Below are positions 50,280-59,630 of a DNA stretch of 64,000 nt, piece after piece (the stretch's first letter is position 1; each line of letters begins with the position of its first letter). The DNA lies in the NCBI RefSeq assembly GCF_014204515.1, contig NZ_JACHLI010000013.1:1-64000 (forward strand). The letters run 5' to 3'. A program made the translations under genes and the position numbers. Under the pieces are notes generated by a model. That model was not told where the DNA came from. It did not search any database and saw nothing but the letters and a program-made list of their open reading frames with translations. The DNA comes from Pseudomonas nitroreducens (GTDB lineage Bacteria > Pseudomonadota > Gammaproteobacteria > Pseudomonadales > Pseudomonadaceae).

Positions 50280-52238
50280 TTACAGCTTGAACTGCGCCAC
50301 CAGCTCTTCCTGGCTGCCGGCGACGCGGCGCAGGTGTTCGCCGCAGTCGCGGGTGTGGGCGGCGGTCTTGCGGTTTTCCACGGTCATGTCGCTCAGGCGG
50401 TGCATGTGCTGGTTCACTTCCTGGGTCGTGGCGGCCTGCTGTTCGGCGGCGGCGGCGATCTGGAAGGCCATGGCGTGCACGCCCTGCAGGGAGTCGTCCA
50501 GCGCGCCGAGGGCTTGCAGCACGGCCTGGGTGTCCTGCTCCAGGGTATGCGCCTGTTCGCTGGCGCCGCTCATGCTCGACTGCGCCTGCACCGAGGAATC
50601 CCCCAGGCTGCCGACGATAGCGACGATCTCGTCGGTGGCGCTGCGGGTGCGCTGGGCGAGGCTGCGCACCTCGTCGGCGACCACGGCGAAGCCGCGGCCT
50701 GCCTCACCGGCACGGGCGGCCTCGATGGCGGCGTTGAGAGCCAGCAGGTTGGTCTGTTCGGCAATGGAGCGGATCACGTCCAGCACCGAGCCGATCTGCT
50801 GGCTTTCGCCGGCCAGGGTCTGCACCACGCCGTCGGCCTGGCGCAGGCCGACCAGCAACTGGTCCTGGCGGCCGATCATGTGCTGCAGGGTGCCCTGCAT
50901 GGCGACGAAGGCTTCCCGCGCGGCGGCGCTGCCGTCGGCGCTGCGGCTGGCGCTGCCGGCGATTTCCTGCACGGTGGCGGCCATCTGGTCGACGGCGCTG
51001 ACCACCATCTCCAGGGCTTCCTGCTGCTGGTCGAGGTGATGGCTGGTGCGCCCGGCGGCGTCGAGGATGTCGCCGCTGGCGTCGCCCACCGCCTCGCTGG
51101 CCTGGCGCAGGCGTTCGACCACCTGGCGCCAGGCCGTGGTCATTTCGCGCAGGGCCTGCATCAGGCCGCTGCTGGCGCTGGCGTCGTCGCCCAGGCGCAG
51201 CTCGCCGCTGGCCAGGCGCTGGGCCAGCGCGGCCATGCTGGCCGGCTCGCCGCCCAGCGGGCGCATCACGCTGCGACTCACGACCCAGGTGCCGGCGGCG
51301 ACGCCCAGCAGGGTCAGCACGCCGAGCACGAGGATCTGCCACATCAGCTTGCGCACCGGGGCGAAGGCCTGGGCCTGGTCCATTTCCGCCACCAGCGCCC
51401 AGTGCTGACCGTCCAGGCTCAGCGGAACGAAGGATTTCAGTGCCGGCTCGTTGCTCAGGCCTGGCTCGGTGAGGCGACCCTGCTCGCCGGCCAGGGCTTT
51501 CTCGATGGCCTGGCCGGGCAGCGTTACCGGAGCTTCCTTGTCGCGGCGCACATGGTGATCGGCGAAGCGCGCCGAGTCCGAGCGCAGGCTGCCGTCGTCG
51601 CCCACCAGGTAGGTCTCGCCGGATTCGCCCAGGCCCTGGCGGCTCTGCATCACCTCGTTGATCGCGGTCAGCGGCAGCTCCAGCACCAGCAGCAATTGCA
51701 GCTTGCCGTTGTCCTTGATCGGCGCGGCCAGCCATTGCACCGGCTGCGGGTCGTCCAGGGCGGTTTCCAGATCACTGATGCTGGGCTTGCCGCTGCTCAG
51801 CGCGCCACGGATGAACTGGCCGAAGGGCGTGTCGCGCCATTTCGGCGCATCGACGTTCTGCTGGTAGTCCACGCCGCGGCCGAGGCTGAAGACCACGGTG
51901 CCGTCGCCGGAGACCAGACGCAGCTCGCGATAGCCGAAGGTCTTGATGAAGTTCTCGAACACCGGCCGGTCGTAGTTGGCGGTGGTCACCAGCGACTCGC
52001 TGTCCAGGCCCGCATAGTTGCTGCCCAGGTTGGTGGCCAGGCTGCTGAGCTGGTCATTGCGGGATTTCCAGGCATCCATCAGCTGCCGCTGCTTGATGCT
52101 GGCGACCGCCTCCAGGGCGTTCAGGCTTTGGTCTTCGAGGGCACGGCTGGCCTGGAGATAGACCACGATGGCCATCACCAGCACGGGGATCAGGCCGACC
52201 GAGAGGAAACTCAGAGCAAGTTTGGCGCGCAAGGGCAT
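50280..52238 (-). CDS. Methyl-accepting chemotaxis protein
   Basis: Transmembrane chemoreceptor of 652 residues. Two membrane segments (about 7-28 and 300-322) flank a periplasmic sensor of about 270 residues, probably a double Cache domain (WLAAPIKDNGKLQLLLVLELPL; GETYLVGDDGSLRSDSARF). A short linker/HAMP-like part precedes the signalling domain, whose hairpin tip is IAEQTNLLALNAAIEAARAG with FAVVADEVRSLAQR. The ligand is unknown; amino acids are a reasonable guess from neighbours. As far as I recall, no chemoreceptor gene occurs between dauB and rhlB in PAO1. Confidence 0.92.
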   Translation of the reverse strand: MPLRAKLALSFLSVGLIPVLVMAIVVYLQASRALEDQSLNALEAVASIKQRQLMDAWKSRNDQLSSLATNLGSNYAGLDSESLVTTANYDRPVFENFIKTFGYRELRLVSGDGTVVFSLGRGVDYQQNVDAPKWRDTPFGQFIRGALSSGKPSISDLETALDDPQPVQWLAAPIKDNGKLQLLLVLELPLTAINEVMQSRQGLGESGETYLVGDDGSLRSDSARFADHHVRRDKEAPVTLPGQAIEKALAGEQGRLTEPGLSNEPALKSFVPLSLDGQHWALVAEMDQAQAFAPVRKLMWQILVLGVLTLLGVAAGTWVVSRSVMRPLGGEPASMAALAQRLASGELRLGDDASASSGLMQALREMTTAWRQVVERLRQASEAVGDASGDILDAAGRTSHHLDQQQEALEMVVSAVDQMAATVQEIAGSASRSADGSAAAREAFVAMQGTLQHMIGRQDQLLVGLRQADGVVQTLAGESQQIGSVLDVIRSIAEQTNLLALNAAIEAARAGEAGRGFAVVADEVRSLAQRTRSATDEIVAIVGSLGDSSVQAQSSMSGASEQAHTLEQDTQAVLQALGALDDSLQGVHAMAFQIAAAAEQQAATTQEVNQHMHRLSDMTVENRKTAAHTRDCGEHLRRVAGSQEELVAQFKL

Positions 52239-52506
52239 GGGAGGATTCCGACGAGTTCTTGGAATTGTTCTCGCGTGCTTTGCAAGAAGCGTGCGAATTT
52301 TTTTACGTCTGTAAATAAAACTGAGCGGGAAAGGCCGGGGCGGGGCTGGTTTCCGCTGGAAGATGGCGCGGTGCCATTGTTCGCGGCGGAATGCCGCACG
52401 GTCGTCCCAGCGGGTCCGGCGGGAATAACGCGAGGCTCTAGCGTGGGGATGAGGGTGATTTCAGCGGAGGTGGGAAGGGTGGCGTCACCCGCGGTAACGC
52501 TGGCGG
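52239..52506. other. Gap between rhlB terminator and the chemoreceptor gene
   Basis: About 270 bp. The part nearest the chemoreceptor (52285-52325) is A/T-rich and probably holds its promoter. I see no repeat or gene in the rest. Confidence 0.5.
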
Positions 52507-52540
52507 AAACAAAAAAGGCGAAGCCGGGTGGCTTCGCCTT
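52507..52540 (-). terminator. Intrinsic terminator of the rhlB-type gene
   Basis: AAGGCGAAGCC (52515-52525) pairs with GGCTTCGCCTT (52530-52540); on the minus strand the stem is followed by a T-run (complement of 52511-52516). It lies about 20 bp past the stop codon. Confidence 0.92.
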
Positions 52541-52558
52541 CTTCGATCGCCGGGGCGA

Positions 52559-54109
52559 TCAGTGCTTGCGCGGGACCGGCTTGAGCAGCTCGGTGGGCGG
52601 CATTTCGCAGGTGATCTTGCGACCCAGCAGTTCTTCGATCGGTGGCAGGGCGAAGGCATCGTCCTCGCCGGCGAAGCTGATCGAGGTACCGGTGGCGCCG
52701 GCACGGCCGGTACGGCCGATGCGGTGCACGTAGTCGTCCGGATCTTCGGGCAGGGTGAAGTTGATCACGTGGCTGATGCCGTCGACGTGGATGCCGCGGC
52801 CGGCGACGTCGGTGGCGACCAGGACGCGGATCTTGCCTTCACGGAAGCCTTCCAGGACCTTGATGCGCTTGTGCTGCGGCACGTCGCCGGACATCTGGGC
52901 GGCGCTGATGCCGTCCTTGGTCAGGCGTTCCTCGATGCGGCGTACCTCGTCCTTGCGGTTGGCGAAGACCATCACGCGGGTCCAGTCGTTCTGCGCGATC
53001 AGGTTGTACAGCAGCTTGTACTTGTCGCTGCCGGCCACGGCATAGACGTGCTGCTCGACGGTGTCGCTGGCGACGTTTTCCGGCTCGATCTCGACGATGG
53101 CCGGGTCGACCGTCCACTGCTTGGCCAGGTTCATCACGTCGTCGGTGAAGGTGGCGGAGAACAGCAGGGTCTGGCGCTCGCCCTTGTACGGGGTCTGGCG
53201 GATGATCTGGCGGACCTGGGGGATGAAGCCCATGTCGAGCATGCGGTCGGCTTCGTCCAGCACCATCACCTCGACCATGTCCAGGTGCACCTCGCCGCGC
53301 TGGTTGAAGTCCAGCAGGCGGCCGGGGGTGGCCACGAGGATGTCGCAGAAGCGCGATTCCAGGGTGCGCAGCTGCTTGTCGAAGTCCATGCCGCCGACGA
53401 AGCTCATGACGTTCAGGCCGGTGTACTTGGCCAGGCCCAGGGCGTCGTTGGCGATCTGCACCACCAGCTCGCGGGTCGGCGCGATGATCAGCGCACGCGG
53501 CTCGCCCATGTAGCGCTCTTTCGGCGGCGGGGTCTGCAGCAGCTGGGTGATGATCGAGATGAGGAACGCGGCGGTCTTGCCGGTGCCGGTCTGGGCGCGG
53601 CCGATGGCGTCCTGGCCGCGCAGGGTGAAGCCCAGCACCTGCGCCTGGATCGGCGTGCAGTAGGGGAAGCCCAGGTCATGGATGGCATGCATCAGGCGCG
53701 GGTCGAGGTTGAAGTCGTGGAAGCGGGTCTTGCCTTCGGCCGGCTCCACCACGAAGTCTTCCAGCTTCCAGTTGTCCACCACCGGCGGGCGCGGCTTGCG
53801 CTCGCGGCGCGGCTTGGGCTGGCGGGGCTTGTCGGCGCCCTCGTCCTTGGCAGGCTCGTTTCGGGGAGCGTGCTCGCGTTTTTCGCCGCGTTCGCCTTTG
53901 TCGGCACGCTCGGCGCGGGGTTTGTCGCTCTTCGGGCCGCGGGCCGGCTTCTCGGAAGCTTCGCCTTCGGGGCGCGGATTGCGCGGTTTGCGCGGACGCT
54001 TTTCGCCGCTCTGGGCGGGCTGGGAGGCAGCGGGAGCGGGGGCTGCCGGGGTGGCGACGGGCTGCTCGCCTTCGCCCTTGCTGAAGATTTTCTTGAGTGC
54101 TTTGAGCAC
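52559..54109 (-). CDS. rhlB: DEAD-box ATP-dependent RNA helicase (RhlB type)
   Basis: A 516-residue RNA helicase. A basic, alanine-rich disordered extension (residues 1 to about 130; KRPRKPRNPRPEGEASEKP) precedes the two RecA-like domains. Motifs: AQTGTGKT, PTRELVVQ, DEADRML, SATFTD, VATDVAGRGIH and HRIGRTGRAG. The start is taken as the GTG at 54109 (VLKALKKIFSKGEG), the usual family beginning; an ATG 26 codons upstream adds an unlike segment. RhlB proteins help RNase E-based mRNA decay. Faces its own terminator. Confidence 0.92.
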   Translation of the reverse strand: MLKALKKIFSKGEGEQPVATPAAPAPAASQPAQSGEKRPRKPRNPRPEGEASEKPARGPKSDKPRAERADKGERGEKREHAPRNEPAKDEGADKPRQPKPRRERKPRPPVVDNWKLEDFVVEPAEGKTRFHDFNLDPRLMHAIHDLGFPYCTPIQAQVLGFTLRGQDAIGRAQTGTGKTAAFLISIITQLLQTPPPKERYMGEPRALIIAPTRELVVQIANDALGLAKYTGLNVMSFVGGMDFDKQLRTLESRFCDILVATPGRLLDFNQRGEVHLDMVEVMVLDEADRMLDMGFIPQVRQIIRQTPYKGERQTLLFSATFTDDVMNLAKQWTVDPAIVEIEPENVASDTVEQHVYAVAGSDKYKLLYNLIAQNDWTRVMVFANRKDEVRRIEERLTKDGISAAQMSGDVPQHKRIKVLEGFREGKIRVLVATDVAGRGIHVDGISHVINFTLPEDPDDYVHRIGRTGRAGATGTSISFAGEDDAFALPPIEELLGRKITCEMPPTELLKPVPRKH

Positions 54110-54205
54110 GGTGATCTCGGACTGGTTAAGGAATGAACGGCCGCCAGTGTAATGCAAGATGCCCGCAGGGCGAAGTGCCACGGGCATCGTGCCTATTGAC
54201 TTGGC

Positions 54206-55363
54206 CTACGGAAGGTTCTCCAGCAGCAGCCGGCGCACGTTGCCGCCCATGATCGCGGCGATGTCGGCGTCGCTGAAACCGGCCTTGGCCAGGCCCTGGG
54301 TCAGCTGCGCGAGGCCGGTGGTGTCGAAGGGGGCGTTGACCGCGCCGTCGAAATCCGAGCCCAGCGCGACGTGTTCCACGCCGACCTTGTCGGCGGCATA
54401 GCGCATGGCCTTGACGATGGCGTCCACGGAGGTTTCGCAGACCGCACCGTCCCAGTAGCCGATGCCGATCACCCCGCCGGTGTTGGCGATGCCGCGCAGG
54501 TGGGCGTCGGTCAGGTTACGCGGGCCGGGGCAGGTGCCGGCAACCCCGGTGTGGGAGACGATCAGCGGGCGCCTGGCGATGGCCAGTACGTCATCGATCA
54601 GCGGGCGCGAGGCGTGGGCCAGGTCGATGAGCATCTTCTTTTCTTCCAGACGCGGGATGACCTGGCGACCGAAGGCGGTCAGGCCGCCTTTCTTCAGGCC
54701 GTGGGCGGAGCCGCCGACTTCGTTGTCGAAGAAGTGCGTCAGGCCCATGATGCGGAAGCCCGCTTCGTACATGCGGTCGATGTTTTCCAGCTGGCCTTCC
54801 AGCGGGTGCAGGCCTTCGGTGGCGAGGATGCCGGCGAGCTGTTTCGGGTCCTTCTGCCAGGCGGCAAGGTAGCGGGTCAGGTCGTCGCGGCTGCGGATCA
54901 GGGTCAGCTTGCCCTGGCTGTCGGCGGCGGCCTTGTCGAGCAGTTCGCCCTGGTACAGGGCGCGCTCCAGCAGGCTGTTCCAGGTTCGCGCCGGCCAGCG
55001 CTGGGCGATGATCAACGGGGTGATGTTGTCGCTGTCGGCGCCGTTGCTGTCGTAGTTCAGGCCGCGCGGGGTCTTGGTGACGGTGGAGAACACCTGCAGG
55101 CCGACGTGGCCTTCGATCAGGCGCGGCACATCGGTATGGCCGTGGTCGTGGCGGTCGAGCAGGTTGCGGTCCCAGAGCAGGGCGTCGTCGTGCAGGTCGG
55201 CGACGAACAGGCTCTGATGCAGTGCCTGGGCCTGCGGCGAGGCGGGGTAGGGCGGTGGGCTGGCCACGGTGTTCATCTTCCGGTCCATATAGCCCGGCAG
55301 GTTGAAGAAGATCCCCAGGCCAACGGCCAGCAGGACGAGCAGGACGATCAGCAGTTTGCGCAT
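54206..55363 (-). CDS. Membrane dipeptidase (renal dipeptidase family, M19)
   Basis: A 385-residue zinc hydrolase with an uncleaved N-terminal membrane anchor (residues about 3-22), so the catalytic part is likely periplasmic. Peptidase M19 landmarks are DLHDDALLWDR (metal-binding H and D), ATEGLHPL (bridging glutamate), LIDLAHAS, IVSHTGVAG and ALGSDFDGAV. Known members hydrolyse dipeptides, including some with a D-residue, which would suit the D-amino-acid pathway nearby; this link is only inference. Confidence 0.92.
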   Translation of the reverse strand: MRKLLIVLLVLLAVGLGIFFNLPGYMDRKMNTVASPPPYPASPQAQALHQSLFVADLHDDALLWDRNLLDRHDHGHTDVPRLIEGHVGLQVFSTVTKTPRGLNYDSNGADSDNITPLIIAQRWPARTWNSLLERALYQGELLDKAAADSQGKLTLIRSRDDLTRYLAAWQKDPKQLAGILATEGLHPLEGQLENIDRMYEAGFRIMGLTHFFDNEVGGSAHGLKKGGLTAFGRQVIPRLEEKKMLIDLAHASRPLIDDVLAIARRPLIVSHTGVAGTCPGPRNLTDAHLRGIANTGGVIGIGYWDGAVCETSVDAIVKAMRYAADKVGVEHVALGSDFDGAVNAPFDTTGLAQLTQGLAKAGFSDADIAAIMGGNVRRLLLENLP

Positions 55364-55450
55364 GTCAGCTTCCCAGCTTTTTTGTTTTTGGTCTTGTTGG
55401 TTGATTGCTGGGGCGCAATCTAACAGAAGGAGTCCGCCGGAGCTGCGATC

Positions 55451-56389
55451 TCAACCGCAGAGGCAGTTGCGGCCTTTCTGCTTGGCCTGGTAGAGGGCGC
55501 CGTCGGCGCGCTGGATGAGGCTGGGCAGGTTTTCCTGGAAGTCCATCTGGGCCAGGCCCAGGGACACGGTGACGCCGGGCAGGATGCCCACCGGGGAATA
55601 GAAGGAGGCGACCTGTTCCAGGCTCTGGCGCAGGCGGTTGCCGATGCGCCGGGCTTCCTCGATGGCGATCTCCGGGAGGAGGATGACGAACTCCTCGCCG
55701 CCGTAGCGCGCCATGCTGTCCTTGGGCCGCAGCTGGCTGCGCAGGGTGTGGGCGACCAGGCAGAGGGCGTAGTCGCCGGACAGGTGGCCGTGCTCGTCGT
55801 TGTAGTTCTTGAAGTGGTCGACGTCGAGCATGAGCATGCACAGCGGCTGCTCGTTGAAGGCGCAGCGGGTGCTCTCGCGGTCGTAGATGTGTTCCAGCCA
55901 GCGCCGGTTGAACAGCCCGGTGAGGGTGTCGATGTTGGCGTTCTGTTCGGTATCGAGAATGATCCGGTTGCCCTGGCGGACCCGCTCGCAGAGGACCGAG
56001 AGGAGGTTCTGCATGATCTGCGGGGATTGTTCGAACAGGCCGATCAGCGCCTCGCGGTGCAGGCGCAGTACGGTGGACGGTTCACTGGCGACGACGTAGG
56101 CAGAAGGGTGGTCGCTGTCGATGAAGCTGATCTCGCCGGCGCAGTCGCCGGGGCGCAGGGTGGTTACCGGCTGGTTGTCCAGGGAGCCCAGGTACACGGT
56201 CAGGTGCCCGGACAGCACCATATAAAGGAAATGGTTGCGGTTGAACGGCGACAGCAGGATTTCCCCGCGCTCCAGTTCACAGGCGCGGAATTCCTTGAGC
56301 AGCGTTTCCAGGTTGGCCGCGGCCACGTTCTGGAACAGGCGCAAATGCTGGACTTGGCGGACGTCCTCGTTCCACTGCGCGGCTTTCAT
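55451..56389 (-). CDS. Diguanylate cyclase with cyclic-nucleotide-type sensor domain
   Basis: A soluble 312-residue protein. Residues about 15-130 form a CAP/cNMP-binding-like domain (LERGEILLSPFNRNHFLYMVLSG fold, with LRPGDCAGEISFID). A GGDEF domain follows (about 150-310) with DTLTGLFNRRWLE, LDVDHFKNYNDEHGH and the active-site signature YGGEEF, so it should make c-di-GMP. The start is uncertain: I prefer the ATG at 56389; an ATG at 56467 adds 26 residues of unlike sequence, and neither has a clear ribosome-binding site. Confidence 0.88.
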   Translation of the reverse strand: MKAAQWNEDVRQVQHLRLFQNVAAANLETLLKEFRACELERGEILLSPFNRNHFLYMVLSGHLTVYLGSLDNQPVTTLRPGDCAGEISFIDSDHPSAYVVASEPSTVLRLHREALIGLFEQSPQIMQNLLSVLCERVRQGNRIILDTEQNANIDTLTGLFNRRWLEHIYDRESTRCAFNEQPLCMLMLDVDHFKNYNDEHGHLSGDYALCLVAHTLRSQLRPKDSMARYGGEEFVILLPEIAIEEARRIGNRLRQSLEQVASFYSPVGILPGVTVSLGLAQMDFQENLPSLIQRADGALYQAKQKGRNCLCG

Positions 56390-56540
56390 CGTGCAGCGGA
56401 AGTCGGTAGGGGACTGATGATGTGCACGACTGACTCTCCCTGTAGTCCTCTTCGCACATTGAGCCATCAGTATTAGTCAGATTTGACTACTGGCAATTCG
56501 AGCTCAGCCCCGGCCGACCGGCGGTCGGCCGGGTGTTTCA

Positions 56541-58433
56541 TCAGCTTTCCAGCAGCTCCATGTGCACGGCGTAACCGCCCAGGCGGTCGGCCAGTGCAGC
56601 GCGCAAGTCTGGGGCGAGGGCGCCGACGAACAGGCGGGCTTTCTGCCCATGGCGGTCATCGGCGAGCACCTCGATGCGCGGCGCCGGCGACAGGTGCCGG
56701 GTCTCTTCTTCCAGCACGCGACGGATGGCGTCCAGGCGCAGCGCCGGCTTGAAGGTCTTGCCCACCGCGGTGACCGGAATGGCGTCCAGCAGCCAGACGT
56801 CCTTGGGCACCGCCGCGCGCTCGGGCACATGCCGGGCGGCATGCTCCAGCAGCTCGGTCTCGCTGGCTTGCGCGCCGGGCTTGAGCTGGATGTACACCAC
56901 CGGCAGCTCGCCGGCCTTCAGGCACGGCTTGCCGACGGCGGCGGCCATGGCCACGGCGGGGTGGCGGTGCAGGGCTTCCTCGATCATCTGCGGGTCGATG
57001 TTGTGCCCGCCACGGATGATCAGGTCCTTGCTGCGGCCGGTGAGCCAGATGTAGCCGTCGGCATCGATGCGGCCCAGGTCGCCGGTGTTGAACCAGTCGC
57101 CGTCGACCCAGATGTCCTGGTTCTTGCTGGCCTGCAGGTAGCCTTTGAAAATGGTTGGACCGCGCAGGCAGATGTTGCCGATCTCGTCCACGGCGGCGTC
57201 GCGCAGGTACTGGCCGTCGCCGCCGAGGATCACCGACTTCAGCTCGCAGTAGGGCAGACGCAGGCCGATGGAGCCGGGCCGGCGCTCGCCGCCGCGCGGG
57301 TTGCAACTGGTGCCGCAGGTGCCTTCGGTCATGCCGTAGCCTTCGATGACCTTGAGGCCGGTCTTGGCCTCGAACTGGCGGATCAGCTCCACCGGCATGG
57401 GCGCTGCGCCGCACAGGGCGAAGCGCAGGCTGGAGAGGTCGCGGCCCTCGCTGGGCACCTGTAGCAGGGCGGCATAGATGGTCGGCACACCGCTGAAGCT
57501 GGTGACCTTGTAGCGTTCCACCAGCTTCCAGAAATCCTGGATCAGTGTCGGGTTGCGGTAGCCCTGGGGGCCGGCGAGCAGCACTTCGCCGCCACGCATG
57601 AAGGGCGCGAGGCCGCTGACCATCACGCCGTTGACGTGGAACAGCGGCAGGCCGCAGAGCAGCACGTCGTGGCCGTCGTAATCGGAGTTCAGGCCCATGA
57701 TCTCGGCCATCGCCACTTCGTTGAAGTGGCTGTGCGGCGCGAGCTTGGGCGTGCCGGTGGTGCCGCCGGTGTGGAAGTAGGAGGCGACTTCGTCCGGGCC
57801 GATCACCCGGCCGCTTTCCAGGTGGTCGGCCGGGCACTGGGCGAGCAGTTCGTCGAAGTCCAGAACGCCCTCGGGCAGCGCGCCGCGGGCGGCCTTGATC
57901 GCCGAACGCTGCGCTTCGGGCAGCAGGTTGGCGATGTCGACGGTGACGACGGCATTGAGCTCCGGCAGGTGCTCGCGCAGGCCGGCGACCTTGTCCCACA
58001 GCTCGGTGCCGGGGAAGGGCGCCAGGGTCACCAGCACCCGCGAGTCGGCGGCGCGGATCAGCTCGGCGATGTGCTCGGGGTCGAGCAGCGGGTTGATCGC
58101 GTTGACGATCCCCGCCGCTTCGCCGCCCCAGATCACGTAGTGGGTCTGCGGCAGGTTGGGCAGCAGGAACGACACCGCAGTGCCCGGTCTTACGCCCAGG
58201 CGGTGGAAGGCATTGGCCGCCTGGGTGACGCGGGCGAACAGCTCCGCGTAGCTGACCCGCACCGGCTCCTCGTCTGCCGAGCCCTGCAGCAGGCAGCTGA
58301 GGGCGGTGGACGGGCCGAACTGCTCGGCCGAGCGGCGCAGCAGTTCATAGGTGTTGGGCGGCAGGTTGCGGTCCGCCAGGGGCACCGCTTCCAGGGCTTC
58401 GACGTCACGCAGGCTGCTGATCGGGGCGTTCAT
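56541..58433 (-). CDS. Acyl-CoA synthetase (AMP-forming ligase family)
   Basis: A 630-residue adenylate-forming enzyme. The P-loop-like motif FHTGGTTGTPKLAPHSH, the LPLFHVNGVMVSG segment, the adenylate-binding GYGMTEGTCG, and the hinge GDLGRIDADGYIWLTGRSKDLIIRGG are all intact, with K in the C-terminal TAVGKTFKPALR. It has an extra C-terminal tail of some 70 residues. The acid substrate is not evident. The homologue in P. aeruginosa also precedes the carboxylesterase and aap genes. Confidence 0.92.
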   Translation of the reverse strand: MNAPISSLRDVEALEAVPLADRNLPPNTYELLRRSAEQFGPSTALSCLLQGSADEEPVRVSYAELFARVTQAANAFHRLGVRPGTAVSFLLPNLPQTHYVIWGGEAAGIVNAINPLLDPEHIAELIRAADSRVLVTLAPFPGTELWDKVAGLREHLPELNAVVTVDIANLLPEAQRSAIKAARGALPEGVLDFDELLAQCPADHLESGRVIGPDEVASYFHTGGTTGTPKLAPHSHFNEVAMAEIMGLNSDYDGHDVLLCGLPLFHVNGVMVSGLAPFMRGGEVLLAGPQGYRNPTLIQDFWKLVERYKVTSFSGVPTIYAALLQVPSEGRDLSSLRFALCGAAPMPVELIRQFEAKTGLKVIEGYGMTEGTCGTSCNPRGGERRPGSIGLRLPYCELKSVILGGDGQYLRDAAVDEIGNICLRGPTIFKGYLQASKNQDIWVDGDWFNTGDLGRIDADGYIWLTGRSKDLIIRGGHNIDPQMIEEALHRHPAVAMAAAVGKPCLKAGELPVVYIQLKPGAQASETELLEHAARHVPERAAVPKDVWLLDAIPVTAVGKTFKPALRLDAIRRVLEEETRHLSPAPRIEVLADDRHGQKARLFVGALAPDLRAALADRLGGYAVHMELLES

Positions 58434-58464
58434 GCTTGTTGTTGTTCTCCGCAGGGTCAGGGGA

Positions 58465-59118
58465 TCACAGGCGCTCCCGCAGCCAGGCGCCGATATCGCC
58501 GAGTTCCTCGTTGCTCACTTCGTGGCTCATCGGGTAGGTGCGCCACTGGGCGGGCACCTCGTTGGCCTGCAGGAAGTCGTACGCGGCGCGGCCCATGGCC
58601 GGCGCCACCACGTCATCGAAAGTGCCATGCAGGCAGAGGGCGGACAGTTGTCTTTTTGTAGCCGGCAGGCTTATGCCTTCGCTGAATGTCGGGCCATAGG
58701 TGGACAGCGCCATGACCCCGCCCAGTTCGCCGTCCCAGCGCAGGTAGCCGGTGTGCAGCACCACGGCGCCGCCCTGGGAGAAGCCGGCGAGGATGATGCG
58801 CTGGGGCGCGATGCCCGCATCGATCTGCCCCTGGATCAGGGCGATCACCGTGTCGGCCGAGGCTTCCAGCTGGGCTTCGTCGATGGCGCGGGCCGGGGCC
58901 ATGGCGAGGATGTCGTACCAGCTGGGCGCCGGCATGCCGTTGAACACGGTGACCGGGCGGGTCGGCGCCTGGGGAAGGATGAAGCGCGTGCGGGTGAAGC
59001 TGCGCTGCAGCATCTGTGCTACCGGCTCGAAGTCGTAACGGTCGGCGCCCAGGCCGTGCAACCAAATGACGCAGGAGTCGGCCGGTTGGGAGGGTTCGAG
59101 GATCAGGGGCTGGGTCAT
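58465..59118 (-). CDS. Carboxylesterase / acyl-protein thioesterase-like alpha/beta hydrolase
   Basis: A 217-residue cytoplasmic serine hydrolase of the phospholipase/carboxylesterase family. The oxyanion-region CVIWLHGLGADRYDF, the nucleophile serine in GFSQGGAVVLHTGY, the aspartate in LHGTFDDVVAP and the histidine in YPMSHEVSNEE make up the triad. I chose the ATG at 59118, preceded by GGAG; the open frame extends 24 codons upstream without support. It is 31 bp upstream of the acyl-CoA synthetase gene and probably co-transcribed. Confidence 0.93.
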   Translation of the reverse strand: MTQPLILEPSQPADSCVIWLHGLGADRYDFEPVAQMLQRSFTRTRFILPQAPTRPVTVFNGMPAPSWYDILAMAPARAIDEAQLEASADTVIALIQGQIDAGIAPQRIILAGFSQGGAVVLHTGYLRWDGELGGVMALSTYGPTFSEGISLPATKRQLSALCLHGTFDDVVAPAMGRAAYDFLQANEVPAQWRTYPMSHEVSNEELGDIGAWLRERL

Positions 59119-59630
59119 GCTTGCTCCAGGATGGGGCAGGCGCTCTAGGAAGGGGCGCTGCGGGTGGAATCGGCTGGGTGGGTCATGCAAGAAGATGTCG
59201 CATGGCCATAACTTGTGGGACTTGACTGCACGAAATTGTACGAAGCCTCGTGGGCTGGTACGCGCCTTGCTATCTCTCCCGGCAGGTCGTGCGGCCCCAC
59301 TTCCGGTAACACTCTACCGACCCCATCCGGAAAGCTGTACCGGAAGTGGCGCCACCCAGGCCTTGGGCTGCTTCAGGGCCCGTCGCGCCGGCTGCGGTCA
59401 ACAGTCGGCGCGACGGGCCTTCGCCTTCACACGCAATGATCCCTTGATACCCGTTCCAGTGCGCAAACCCCGCGCGCTCGAAGGTGTGTTCGCGGTTTCC
59501 GATAGGATTTTCGGAGCCGTCTAGACTCACTTTCAGGTCTCCATCCCGTTAGATGTCTTGCTGGTGCCTCACGAGGGTACGGCGGTGGAACCGGGACTCC
59601 AAAACACTAAAAAAGCAACGGAGAAGATCG
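59119..59630 (+). promoter_or_regulatory. aapJ upstream region with two long hairpins
   Basis: A 512-bp gap between divergent genes. Two perfect inverted repeats are conspicuous: CCACTTCCGGTA/TACCGGAAGTGG (59297-59308/59338-59349) and a 14-bp stem at 59377-59390/59406-59419. The aapJ promoter is probably in the A/T-richer stretch after 59430. No gene is credible in it. Confidence 0.6.
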
